The notes beneath the pieces were generated by a model. The model saw only the letters and a list, made by a program, of their open reading frames with translations. It was not told where the DNA came from and made no database searches. From Bernardetia sp963719525 (GTDB lineage: Bacteria > Bacteroidota > Bacteroidia > Cytophagales > Bernardetiaceae): 64,000 nucleotides of DNA. The stretch spans positions 1,426,001-1,490,000 of the forward strand of contig CAVRCG010000001.1 in the NCBI GenBank assembly GCA_963719525.1, read 5' to 3'. The position numbers were made by a program, and so were the translations under genes. Shown piece by piece: positions 54,837 to 63,794 of the stretch (its first letter is position 1; every line of letters starts with the position of its first letter).

Positions 54837-56175
54837 ATGAAAAAGACGATTTACTTTACACTAATTTTATTGGGTAGCGTCTTTAGTTTTTTTAGTTTAA
54901 CTAATTTTGCTTACGCTCAGCACGAGGGTTTAGACTGGTTTGCTAACGGCGAACGCCACAAACAGCAAGCTCGTTATGATTTGGCTTTGCAAGAGTATGA
55001 CAAAGCTGTTCAGAGAGAACCACGAAATCATCTTTATATATACTTGAAGGCACAATGCGAATACCAACTCAAAAAGCCAAAAGAAGCTGCACAATCATTG
55101 AGTTATGTAATTCGTTTGAATAGCAATTATTCGCCTGCGTATGCTTTGCTTGCCAAAATTTATGCTGACCAAAACGATAACAAAAAAGCAGCCCAACTTT
55201 ATGATATTGCAGCTCGTTATGAGAAAGAAACTGATAAAAAGCAGTTTTATCGTTTCTTTGTAATCAAACAAAATCTAGCTGAAAAGAATTGGATAACTGC
55301 GTTTGAAAAAATAAAAGTTACTAAAGTTGAATTTCCTGAAAACCTTGAATTGTATTATTTAGAATCTCAAGTAGCCAATTATTTGGGCAAGTACAGAGAA
55401 GCTATAGAAGCAGTTGAGAGAGTTGAAACAAAGATAGCTACGTTGCATCCTAGCGAAAATGCTCGTTATTATTATCAAAAAGGCTATGCTTATTATCATT
55501 TGGATAATTTTGAGGAAGCCTTCAAAACGTGGTCTAAGGCAAGTTATGGTAATTTTAAGAACAAAATTGAAGAGTTTTCTCCTGCTCGTTATGCTTATTT
55601 AGCAGAAGCGTATGTAGAGGTTCGTCAATTTAATGAAGCACAAGCTTATGCACAACAAGCACTCAAAATTGATCCAAATAATGCAAGTGCTTATTTTACG
55701 CTCTGCTAATTTGCAAAACAGCAAAGCAACAGCAAATGTAGACAAAACATTAGAGTTTTATTATCAGTCGGCTAAGTTTGAAAAGGATTTGAAACGCAGT
55801 ACACAGATTTATGAAGAGATTGCTCGTTTAGAACTTTCTAAAGATAATTATGAAAATGCTTTTAAAGCTACAAAAAATGGTTTGTTATTTAATTCTGCTA
55901 ATAAAAATTTACTTTACTTGAATGGATTAGCACTTTTTCATCTGCAAAAGCATCAAGAAGCTGCTGGAGCACTTCAGAAAGCACTTGCACAAATGAGAGA
56001 TCCTATTGAACATTCTCGTTGTATGTTTTTGTTAGGTTTGGTGTATTGAAATGGAGGAAAATTAGACCTTGCACGAAGAGCATTTGCAAATGTACAAGTA
56101 CAGCCTTTCAAAATAGCTGCCAATAATGAAACAAAACTTATACAACAAGCTACAGAAAGCGAAGACGAATTATAA
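54837..56175 (+). pseudogene. TPR-repeat exported protein, frameshifted and with in-frame TGA
   Basis: The first frame ends at 55709, and a second frame runs to 56049. Removing one T from the TTTT run at about 55695 joins them (NNASAYLRSANLQNSK). A TGA at 56047-56049 after LGLVY then interrupts reading, which continues as NGGKLDLARRAF to TAA at 56173. Total about 445 residues. A signal peptide (LILLGSVFSFFSLTNFAYAQ) is followed by repeated TPR helices (DLALQEYDKAVQREPRNHLY; NKKAAQLYDIAARYEKETD; LAKYREAIEAVE-like blocks). TPR proteins scaffold protein complexes. Both faults are single-base. Confidence 0.8.
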
Positions 56176-56218
56176 TAATTAAGACAATTTTCACTTACTA
56201 CTTTTTACTTTACTTTAA

Positions 56219-56273
56219 GCCATTTTTTATACTTAAATCAATATGATTAAGATATGAGAAATGGTTTTTTTTT
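56219..56273 (+). terminator. Probable terminator after the TPR gene
   Basis: GCCATTT pairs with AAATGGT with an inner CTTAAATCAATATGATTAAG arm, and the outer stem runs into seven or more T. Confidence 0.65.
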
Positions 56274-56418
56274 GTATCTTATTATTTTATATTACTAAAT
56301 TTATTATTAGAAAATTGATTGATTTTTTTATATCAATTTCCACAAAAGAACTAACATTAGTGGTTAGCTACTGTTCTCTTTTAAAATAAACAATTAACTA
56401 ACTATTTATTCAGATAAT

Positions 56419-56856
56419 ATGAAGAAAAAATTATTAGCTACCGTAGAAAATGAGTTAAGAGATGAGTTTGCTTATGTTTATCAATTGGAAGATTACCCTC
56501 ATATTATTTTGCAGGTAATGGAAGGATTTTGTATGCCAGAAGAACTCAAAGATCTACACTATAAGATAATAGAATTGGTTGAAGAACATAAATTTACTCA
56601 TCTGATTTCTGATATTACAAAAATTGAAGGAACATTTGAGGAGGCAAACGAATGGTTTATAAGTGTGTTCAATCCAAAAATGGTAGAATTAGGAATGACT
56701 TACGAAGCAATTATACAAGGAACAGACCTTTTTTCTCAACTCTCTGCCGAAGATTTAGCCGAAAATACAGAGCTTTCAGAAATTGGTTATCATCTCCGTT
56801 TGTTTGATTCTGTGGAGAAAGGTTTGGAGTGGTTTGAGGAAAGTAAAAATAATTAA
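56419..56856 (+). CDS. SpoIIAA/STAS-like hypothetical protein
   Basis: This 145-residue protein has no signal peptide. The region LHYKIIELVEEHKFTHLISD followed by ITKIEGTFEEANEWF and LGMTYEAIIQG resembles the alpha/beta layout of SpoIIAA-like (STAS) domains. Proteins like this in Cytophagales are usually annotated as hypothetical. It has no catalytic motif and no partner in sight. I make the fold call from the strand pattern only. Confidence 0.55.
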   Translation: MKKKLLATVENELRDEFAYVYQLEDYPHIILQVMEGFCMPEELKDLHYKIIELVEEHKFTHLISDITKIEGTFEEANEWFISVFNPKMVELGMTYEAIIQGTDLFSQLSAEDLAENTELSEIGYHLRLFDSVEKGLEWFEESKNN

Positions 56857-56923
56857 ACAACACATTCACTACACAACATTATAAATTTATTTTCACGAAT
56901 AATCAACTAAAGCAATTATAAAA

Positions 56924-57346
56924 ATGCCCATACAAAGACGTGATAACAGTTTTGGAACCTTAGAAGAGTTCTATCAAAAAATAGAAAAAATACCTCACGA
57001 GCTTGATTTTGGTTCTAAAATGTTATTATTGATTTATGAGATTAACAAAATGTTCATTAATACGGAGTTATGGGCTTATACATCTCATGGCACTTTAGTT
57101 ATCCAAAATATTGATAACATAGAACAAGAAGAAAAATTAATCAACATTTGTTATAACTATACTGGTACATATAGAATTAATTATGAAATACCAAAACAAA
57201 AAGCTCCTTGGAAAAATGCCGAAGTACATGGATTAGCTAGTGGTATAGAAGAAATCAAAAAGTATCTTTTGATTGCTATGAGGGAAAGTGAAGGTTGGAA
57301 AGGTAATGAAGAGTTAAACTTTTTATTAAAGAAATACCAATTATAA
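56924..57346 (+). CDS. Hypothetical protein
   Basis: This 140-residue cytoplasmic protein has an alpha/beta mix (MLLLIYEINKMFINTELWAY; HGTLVIQNIDNIEQEEKLIN). No family is recognised. It is transcribed in the same direction as the genes around it, with 67 bases from the previous stop and 58 to the next start. Its stop is TAA. Confidence 0.55.
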   Translation: MPIQRRDNSFGTLEEFYQKIEKIPHELDFGSKMLLLIYEINKMFINTELWAYTSHGTLVIQNIDNIEQEEKLINICYNYTGTYRINYEIPKQKAPWKNAEVHGLASGIEEIKKYLLIAMRESEGWKGNEELNFLLKKYQL

Positions 57347-57404
57347 TTGTAGATTCTACACAAAATCCACATTAACCACAACTTGTATTTCTTAAACATA
57401 AATT

Positions 57405-57983
57405 ATGAATTTAGATAAATATTCATTCAAAATAAATAAGACTTCTACCAAATTCAGATTTATGAGTGTAGGAAGGTTGGGTAAAATCAGAAAAGTTGTG
57501 CGATATGAAAAGATGGAAAATGAAGAGATATATAATTTAGGTTTTGGAGATAGAAATCCAAGAACAGGCGAGATAGACGATACAATAGTTACTAACTGAT
57601 GTTACGCAACATCAAAGTTTAGAGAAGTTTAGACCAAACCCACAAATTTATTCGTGGGAAAGTAACCACTACTTTTTACAGGAATCTACTTTTCCGTTTT
57701 ATTAAAATTACTCCTTTTATTTTAGAATAGAGTAGAAACAAAAAAACGAAGAAGGTGGGGGTAGCTTCCACGAATAAATTCGTGGGTTTCATTTTAATTG
57801 CGTAACATCAGTTACTAATAATGGAGATTTAGAAAAAATATTAGCTACTATTGCAGCAACTCTATATTTTTTCACAGAAATAAACATTTTCAAGAAATTG
57901 AAAAGGATTTTTTTGTTTACGCATTGTCAGAAGATAATGATTGGAATCCTTTTAAATCAAATTCAGTAACCACAGCATTTTAA
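57405..57983 (+). pseudogene. DUF6934-type gene broken by a MITE and an internal deletion
   Basis: The first 64 residues (MNLDKYSFKINKTSTKFRFM; IYNLGFGDRNPRTGEIDDTI) match DUF6934. The frame then meets a 214-base element (57597-57810). Beyond it the reading resumes with NGDLEKILATIAATLYFFTE, joined at DNA level by the duplicated GTTACTAA. After FFTE the family's middle segment is missing, and the end continues in another frame as KHFQEIEKDFFVYALSEDND and NPFKSNSVTTAF to TAA at 57983. About 30 residues have been lost. DUF6934 genes often sit beside a short gene, as here. Confidence 0.7.
57597..57810. mobile_element. 214-bp MITE inside the DUF6934 gene
   Basis: The ends are perfect 13-base inverted repeats (TGATGTTACGCAA, complement at the right end). 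A further inverted pair inside reads CCCACAAATTTATTCGTGG against the complementary CCACGAATAAATTCGTGGG. The flanks GTTACTAAC (57588-57596) and GTTACTAAT (57811-57819) form an imperfect 9-base target duplication. There is no transposase. A typical MITE that uses a transposase supplied from elsewhere. Confidence 0.8.
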
Positions 57984-58003
57984 TAAAAAGAAAATAGAAA
58001 ATC

Positions 58004-58228
58004 ATGAAAGAGAAAAATAATACATCAGAGAATTCAAAACAAAAATCATTTAATTCTTTAAAAGATTATAAGTTTGCAATAGACACAGAATTAGATGCAG
58101 ATGACGATAAAATTCTATTTCCAGAGAAATTAAGAAAAGCAAACGAAACTATAAAAAGAGTAGGTTTGCCTAAAGAAGTTCGAGAAGATTTAGATAGGCG
58201 AAAAAAAGAAAAAGAACAACGAAAATAA
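58004..58228 (+). CDS. Small charged protein next to the DUF6934 gene
   Basis: This 74-residue protein is highly charged (MKEKNNTSENSKQKSF; DTELDADDDKILFPEKLRKA; REDLDRRKKEKEQRK). It begins 20 bases after the broken DUF6934 gene. Short charged partners of DUF6934 are seen in Bacteroidota and may form a toxin-antitoxin-like pair, but this is not established. It has no HTH or toxin motif that I recognise. It ends four bases before priA on the other strand. Confidence 0.6.
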   Translation: MKEKNNTSENSKQKSFNSLKDYKFAIDTELDADDDKILFPEKLRKANETIKRVGLPKEVREDLDRRKKEKEQRK

Positions 58229-58232
58229 AGCA

Positions 58233-60798
58233 TTAAACAAAATCCACATCAGCCACCACCTGAACTTTTTTAAACGATTTGTCTTTATAAAGCTCATCTA
58301 TTTGCGATTGAATAAATTCTTTTGTTTTGCCTAAATCAAATTGATTGCGTTCTAATTTTATCAATATGGCTTGTTGAAATTTATTTCTTATCCTTTTGAT
58401 AATTGGAGCTTCAGGGCCTAAAACACGTCCAGCACTCAATTTTGATTGTAATCTTTTTGCTAAAACAAAAGCTGCTTTTTGTGCCATTTCTCGCTCTTCG
58501 TGTCTGACCATTAATTTTATAAGTCGTGCAAAAGGTGGATAACTAAACTGCTCACGTTCCAAAATTTCTTGATTATAAAACGTTTGATAATCGTGAAGAC
58601 TAATGATAGCAAAAAGTGGGTGCGACGGAGAATTAGTTTGGATAACAACTTTTCCTTTTCCACTTCTACGACCTGCACGTCCACTTACTTGCATAATAAG
58701 CTGCATAAAACGTTCGGAAGAACGAAAATCTGGAAAAAATAAAATCCTGTCAGCATCAAAAACTCCTACTAGATTTACCTTTTCAAAGTCTAATCCTTTT
58801 GTTATCATCTGAGTTCCGACCAGAATATCAACTTCATATTTTTCGAAGGAATCAATAATTTTTTCGTACCCTGTTTTTGTTCGTGTAGTATCTCTGTCCA
58901 TTCTTGCAATCCTACTTTCTGGTAACATCACTTGCAAATCTTCTTCTAACTTTTGTGTTCCGAAGCCTATCGGATATACTTTTGTAGAAGAACAAGCCGA
59001 ACAAGTTTGAGGAATTTTGGTAGAAAAACCACAATAATGACAACGCAATTCTTGTGCTTTTTGATGATAGGTAAGACTAACCGAACAGTTTTGACATTCT
59101 GGAATCCATTCACAAACCTCACAAGACAAATAAGGTGCATAACCACGACGATTTTGGAAAAGTAAAATTTGTTCTTTTTTATCTAAAGCCGTTTTCATTT
59201 GCTCAAAAAGCTCTAGCGTAAAATTATCTTTTAGTTCTTTTCTTTTTTTAGATTCTTTCAAATCTACCAACTGAATTTCTGGTAAAACAGCTTCTCCAAA
59301 ACGCTGCAAAACTTCCACAAAACCGTACTGTTTTTGTTTTGCTAAAAAATAACTTTCGATAGACGGAGTAGCCGAACCCAAGACGACTTTTGCATTGTGT
59401 TTGTGTGCCAAAACCAGCGCAGCATCACGAGCATGATAACGTGGCGCAGGGTCGTACTGCTTGTAAGAAGGGTCATGTTCTTCATCAACGATTATCAAAC
59501 CCAAATGTTCGAAAGGCAAAAAAACAGACGAACGAACGCCAATCACAAAATTAATATCGCCATTCAAAACGCCTTTCCAAACCTCTACACGCTCATTATC
59601 CGAAAAACGAGAATGATAAACACCAACGGCATTTCCAAAAATTCTTTTCAGACGAACTACAATCTGACTGGTAAGTGCAATTTCTGGTAATAACATCAAA
59701 ACCTGACTTCCACTTTGCAAAACTTGTTCTATCAAACTGACATACATTTCCGTTTTTCCACTTCCTGTAATGCCATGTAAAAGTACGGTAGATTTAGTCT
59801 GAAAATACTCAAAAATCTGATGAACAGCTTTTTCTTGTATAGAAGTTAGATTGATAACTGATTCGGTTTTTGTCCACTCTTCGAACTCAAAGCGAGATAA
59901 TGTCTTTTCAAACTCTTCAAAAATTCCGTTTTTTACTAATGTTTTTAAAGAACTGGGTGAGAGATTTTCTCCTAATAATTCTTTCTTAGCAATACTTTTT
60001 GGATAATTTTTTATTGGATTTTTGCTCAAGTAAGTTAATAAAACTTCTTCCTGTTTTGCACTTCGTGTTGTTCTTTGTAAATGCTTCTGCAATTCCTTCT
60101 TGACTTGCGTATTGTTTCGAAATTCGGATTTGTTTTTCTTTTAATGGACTATATTTCTCTTTTAGCTCTTCGAAGATGATAATAATTCGTTTTTGTGTAA
60201 GTTTTTTTATAACTTGATAAACATCTTGCAAATCCAGCTTTTCTCCTGCTTGCTCATACGTCAATGAATTTTCTAATTCTAATAGATTAATTAAACGAAG
60301 TTCATCGTCTGACAAATCATACTCAACTCTTTTCTGCTCTACTTCTTTCTGATTATTTTTACTTATTTCATTTTTCCACTTTTTCCATTCTGGGTGCAAT
60401 TGCAATCTACTTGTACTGCTTAGTTTTAGACCAGAAGGCAAAGCAGCATTCATGACTTCTCCAACCGAACACATATAATAAGAAGCAATCCAATGCCAAA
60501 ACCAAATTTGAGTTTGAGTAATTATTGGTTCTTCATCTAAAAGTTCTAGAATATATTTGGCAGAATATCCTTTTGGTGCTGTTTGAGTAACTGATTTTAC
60601 GATGCCTGTCAAAACTCGCTTTTTACCAAAAGGAACAACTACACGAACTCCACTCTGAACAAAATCATTGAGTTCGAAAGGAATACGGTAGGTAAAAGTT
60701 GTTTTTAATGGAACAGGAATAATTACCTCTGCAAAAAGAGTTTTTCTTTCCGTAGAAGTAGAATTTGTAGAATCTGAAAAGGATTGAAATAAAGACAA
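58233..60798 (-). CDS. priA: Primosomal helicase PriA, single frameshift
   Basis: PriA restarts stalled replication forks. The full protein of about 854 residues is split into two overlapping frames by one extra base near 60079 (a short T run on the minus strand): EGIAEAF then the frame changes, and dropping one base gives EALQRTTRSAKQEEVLLTYL. The N-terminal DNA-binding domain (FAEVIIPVPLKTTFTYRIPF) is followed by the helicase: Walker A HGITGSGKTEMYVS, Walker B IIVDEEHDPSYKQ, GSATPSIES, and eight zinc Cys (CEVCEWIPECQNC, CHYCGFSTKIPQTCSAC). QVSGRAGR lies near the end. PriA is near-essential, so a sequencing error is likely. Confidence 0.92.
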
Positions 60799-61080
60799 AT
60801 TGAGTGAGATTGAAATAATGAACTAAAATTAAACGAAAAACAGAACAAGTCAAAAAATAATTGTATATACAACTATAATAATGCTTTTTAAGGTACTATT
60901 ACTACAAAGTTCGTCATTTTTCTTGAAAAAATAGTTTCCGAATTAGTCATTAGAATGGAATAATTTTAGAATTTACTATTATTTTTAGCAACGTGATTAT
61001 TATTTGTTTAACTTTACAAATTATTTTTTAGTAATTTTGAACTCCATTTTAAACAAAACTACTTACTCCTCTTATTTCTT

Positions 61081-61368
61081 ATGGAAATAGTTTCTTGTCC
61101 GATTTGTAACAGCAATTTATTTTATAATCCTCATTATCCCAATGAAGTTTGTAAGAAGTGTGTAGGACGTGCAACAGACGGACATGGGCGTTTTTTGAGA
61201 TTTTACAACAGAACAATTTCTAGTGGATATATTGCCTTTTATGCTGATGCAGATGGACGAGAAGAATATGACAATAACATCTGTTATGTGAGTAAAATAA
61301 AATGCTTAGCTAAGGAAGCTCGTTTTGGTGGAATAGTGGTAGAAATTTTGAAAAAGATAGATAAATAG
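61081..61368 (+). CDS. Small zinc-ribbon hypothetical protein
   Basis: This 95-residue protein has two Cys pairs at the N-terminus, CPIC (about 6-9) and CKKC (about 24-27), forming a probable zinc ribbon. A conserved-looking body follows (TISSGYIAFYADADGREEYD; ICYVSKIKCLAKEARFGGIV). Similar short proteins occur widely as hypothetical proteins. It is alone, with a long gap to the next gene. Confidence 0.65.
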   Translation: MEIVSCPICNSNLFYNPHYPNEVCKKCVGRATDGHGRFLRFYNRTISSGYIAFYADADGREEYDNNICYVSKIKCLAKEARFGGIVVEILKKIDK

Positions 61369-61936
61369 TTAGACAGAACATCAACAGAGTTTTAAGAAAA
61401 ACTTAGATAAAGCTCATTCAAAATTGTTTTGAGAAAAAATAATTTGATTCTAAAATCTATTCTTATGAACTGCAAAGCGTATTTTTAAGAAAAAAAGCAA
61501 AATATTTTAAACAATTTCGGAACTTTTTTCCAAATCTATGTAACCTTTGAAAATAAGCTGCGTTAGTATAGGCAAGTGAAACAAAGAAACCATTTTTTAT
61601 AGCTTCTTTCAAATTCACATTATATGTTTTGATAGATTTCTTCCAATTATCAAACTTAATTTTTTAATCTTAATTTTTGTCCTACACTTTATTTATTCTT
61701 TTAAAAATCATTTTTTCAACCTTTTGTTTTATTAGTCTAATCAAATTTGTTTTCATGCAAAAAAACACTATATTAGATTCCAATAAAAAATCATTCCGTT
61801 ATTACTTGTATAGACAATTATATTGTTTAACAATTTTAACCAAATAAGTAAACAAAAATTTGGAAAACTGTTTAAGAAATACTAACTTTGTTTAGACAAA
61901 AATAAAATACCTCCAAACTTCAAAATTTTTTTAACT
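61369..61936. other. Long intergenic region upstream of the sigma factor
   Basis: This 568-base region has no gene or repeat that I recognise and is AT-rich throughout. Its downstream end carries the well-matched promoter at 61859-61890. An unseen small RNA cannot be excluded. Confidence 0.45.
61859..61890 (+). promoter_or_regulatory. Bacteroidota-type promoter for the ECF sigma gene
   Basis: TTTG (61859-61862) and TAACTTTG (61883-61890) are separated by 20 bases, an ideal match to the primary Bacteroidota consensus. Transcription would start about seven bases downstream, leaving a leader of roughly 40 bases before the ATG at 61937. Confidence 0.75.
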
Positions 61937-62449
61937 ATGACAGCATTCGAATTTGGATTCGCACTACAAAAAATAGGTTATTCTTTACGCCCTTTCGCAC
62001 TAAAGCTAACCAAAGACTCTGATGAAGCAAATGATTTGCTTCAAGAAACAATATTAAAAGCATTTACTAACCGTGAGAAATTTACGGAAGGAACAAACTT
62101 GAAAGCATGGTTATATACCATCATGAAAAATACATTTATTACGAATTATCAACGTTTGGTGCGTCGTAATACATTTATTGATACTACTGAAAACTTACAT
62201 TTCCTCAACTCTTCTAATCATGTAGCTGCAAATGGTGCGTATGGAGATTTTATGATGCAAGATGTAGTTCGTGCAATTGACAAATTAGATGACGCTTACA
62301 AAGTTCCGTTTATGATGCACTTTAGAGGTTTCAAATATTACGAAATTGCAGAGCGTTTAGAAATTCCTATCGGAACTGTAAAAAACAGAATTCATATCGC
62401 TCGTAAAGAATTGAAAGGAAATTTGAAAGTTTATTCTTCAAAAAACTAA
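61937..62449 (+). CDS. ECF-type RNA polymerase sigma factor
   Basis: This 170-residue sigma-70 family factor has region 2 (LRPFALKLTKDSDEANDLLQ; AFTNREKFTEGTNLKAWLYT, then IMKNTFI; NLKAWLY is the RNA polymerase-contact and -10 recognition part) and region 4 (AIDKLDDAYKVPFMMHFRGF; YYEIAERLEIPIGTVKNRIH, the HTH binding the -35). There is no anti-sigma gene beside it. It is followed after a terminator by crtB, and in Bacteroidota such a sigma factor next to carotenoid genes suggests control of pigment synthesis, but this is not proven here. Confidence 0.88.
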   Translation: MTAFEFGFALQKIGYSLRPFALKLTKDSDEANDLLQETILKAFTNREKFTEGTNLKAWLYTIMKNTFITNYQRLVRRNTFIDTTENLHFLNSSNHVAANGAYGDFMMQDVVRAIDKLDDAYKVPFMMHFRGFKYYEIAERLEIPIGTVKNRIHIARKELKGNLKVYSSKN

Positions 62450-62491
62450 TAAACTCTTGAAAGTCTGGAAATTTATCTAAAAATATAACAG

Positions 62492-62529
62492 AAAACGCAC
62501 ATTTTTTTTAAACAAAAGTGTGCGTTTTT
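62492..62529 (+). terminator. Terminator between sigma factor and crtB
   Basis: AAAACGCACA pairs with TGTGCGTTTT around a 17-base T- and A-rich loop and runs into TTTC. Confidence 0.75.
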
Positions 62530-62628
62530 CTATTTTGGAAAAAGAATATACTTACTACTTATTATATTTCGTTCTACTATCGAAAACAGTATTTTTAATA
62601 AAGTACTGAAAAATATTACAAAGTCCAC

Positions 62629-63525
62629 ATGAATACTATTACATCTTCCAAAAACTCTGTTTCAGCAGGAACTGATACTATTTCAGATTCGATGGCACTT
62701 TACAACACAACTGCCTTGAAATGTAGCAAACTCATTACTCAACACTATAGCACTTCTTTTACTTTAGGAATACAGACATTACACAAAAAACTACATTTTC
62801 CAATTTATGCAATTTATGGATATGTGCGTTATGCAGATGAAATTGTAGATACATTTCACGATAAAGACAGAGCGACTTTACTTTCACGTTTTAGAGAAGA
62901 TACATATAGAGCGATTGAAGAAAAAATTAGTACAAATCCTGTCATTCATTCTTTTCAACTAGCTGTTGAGCGTTATTCTATCGAAAATGAGCTTACAGAA
63001 GCATTTTTGAATAGTATGAAAATGGATTTGGACAAAAAAGAATATACAGATAACAAATATCACGAATATATTTATGGTTCTGCCGAAGTAGTAGGTCTGA
63101 TGTGCTTGCGTGTTTTTTGTGAAAATGATAGTGAACTCTACGATAGTTTGAAAGCAGGGGCAAGAAGTTTGGGAGCAGCTTTTCAGAAAGTAAATTTTTT
63201 GAGAGATATGAAAAGTGATTTTGATGAGCGTGGAAGGGTTTATTTTCCAGATGTAAATTATTCACAATTCGATGCAAATGCTAAACTTTTGATAGAAAAT
63301 GACATTCAAAAAGATTTTGATTCAGCTTATGAAGCTATTTTAAGATTACCCAAACCTTCAAGAATGGGCGTTTATTTGGCGTATGTTTATTATCTAAAAT
63401 TATTTAATAAGATAAAACAATCTTCTGCTCAAACAATTCTTTCAGAACGAATACGTGTTCCTGATAGTAGAAAAATGTTTTTACTGGTAGAAAGTTATGT
63501 CAAACATCGTCTGAATTATATGTAA
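62629..63525 (+). CDS. crtB: Phytoene (squalene/phytoene) synthase
   Basis: CrtB condenses two geranylgeranyl diphosphates to phytoene, the first step of carotenoid synthesis. The protein has 298 residues. The first Asp-rich motif is YADEIVDTFHD (about 69-79), and the second is FLRDMKSDFDERGRVYFP (about 195), both binding Mg-diphosphate. Further conserved parts are YGYVRYADEIVD and EYIYGSAEVVGLMC. crtI (desaturase) and later genes are not in the window. Start ATG 62629 follows the terminator after the sigma gene, so crtB probably has its own promoter. Confidence 0.9.
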   Translation: MNTITSSKNSVSAGTDTISDSMALYNTTALKCSKLITQHYSTSFTLGIQTLHKKLHFPIYAIYGYVRYADEIVDTFHDKDRATLLSRFREDTYRAIEEKISTNPVIHSFQLAVERYSIENELTEAFLNSMKMDLDKKEYTDNKYHEYIYGSAEVVGLMCLRVFCENDSELYDSLKAGARSLGAAFQKVNFLRDMKSDFDERGRVYFPDVNYSQFDANAKLLIENDIQKDFDSAYEAILRLPKPSRMGVYLAYVYYLKLFNKIKQSSAQTILSERIRVPDSRKMFLLVESYVKHRLNYM

Positions 63526-63590
63526 AGCATACAAATTTAGAAGTTAGAATTAATACAAACTCAAATCTAAGAATATATTTAGAAATAAGA

Positions 63591-63625
63591 AAAGGCTTTG
63601 AAACATAATTTCAAAACCTTTTTTT
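63591..63625 (+). terminator. Terminator after crtB
   Basis: AAAGGCTTTGAAA pairs with TTTCAAAACCTTT around a five-base loop with one mismatch and runs into TTTT. Confidence 0.8.
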
Positions 63626-63655
63626 ATGCCAACTAATTAATTTGATTTAATAAAC

Positions 63656-63790
63656 ATGATACGGTTAATTTAGTAATGTTCATTTTTCCATAGCGATAGG
63701 TTTGCAAACATATCACTATGGAAAATAAGACTGTTTTGTTTTTCTACATTCGATTGATTATTAGACCTATAGATACAAATAACCGTGATA
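63656..63790. mobile_element. Nested-palindrome element, copy 2
   Basis: This copy shares GTTAATTTAGTAATGTTC and the GATAGGTTTGCAAAC centre with the element at 35439, and ends in CCGTGATA as the inverted partner of the left end GATACGG. The central palindrome is at 63688-63721 with a few mismatches. It lies between convergent genes (crtB on plus, the SiaC-family gene on minus), as copy 1 does. Confidence 0.65.
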
Positions 63791-63794
63791 ACGT

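Noticed and set aside
58233..60092. An independent 619-residue helicase starting at MQKHLQ
   Set aside because: The N-terminal PriA domain lies just upstream in an overlapping frame; one extra base splits a single gene.
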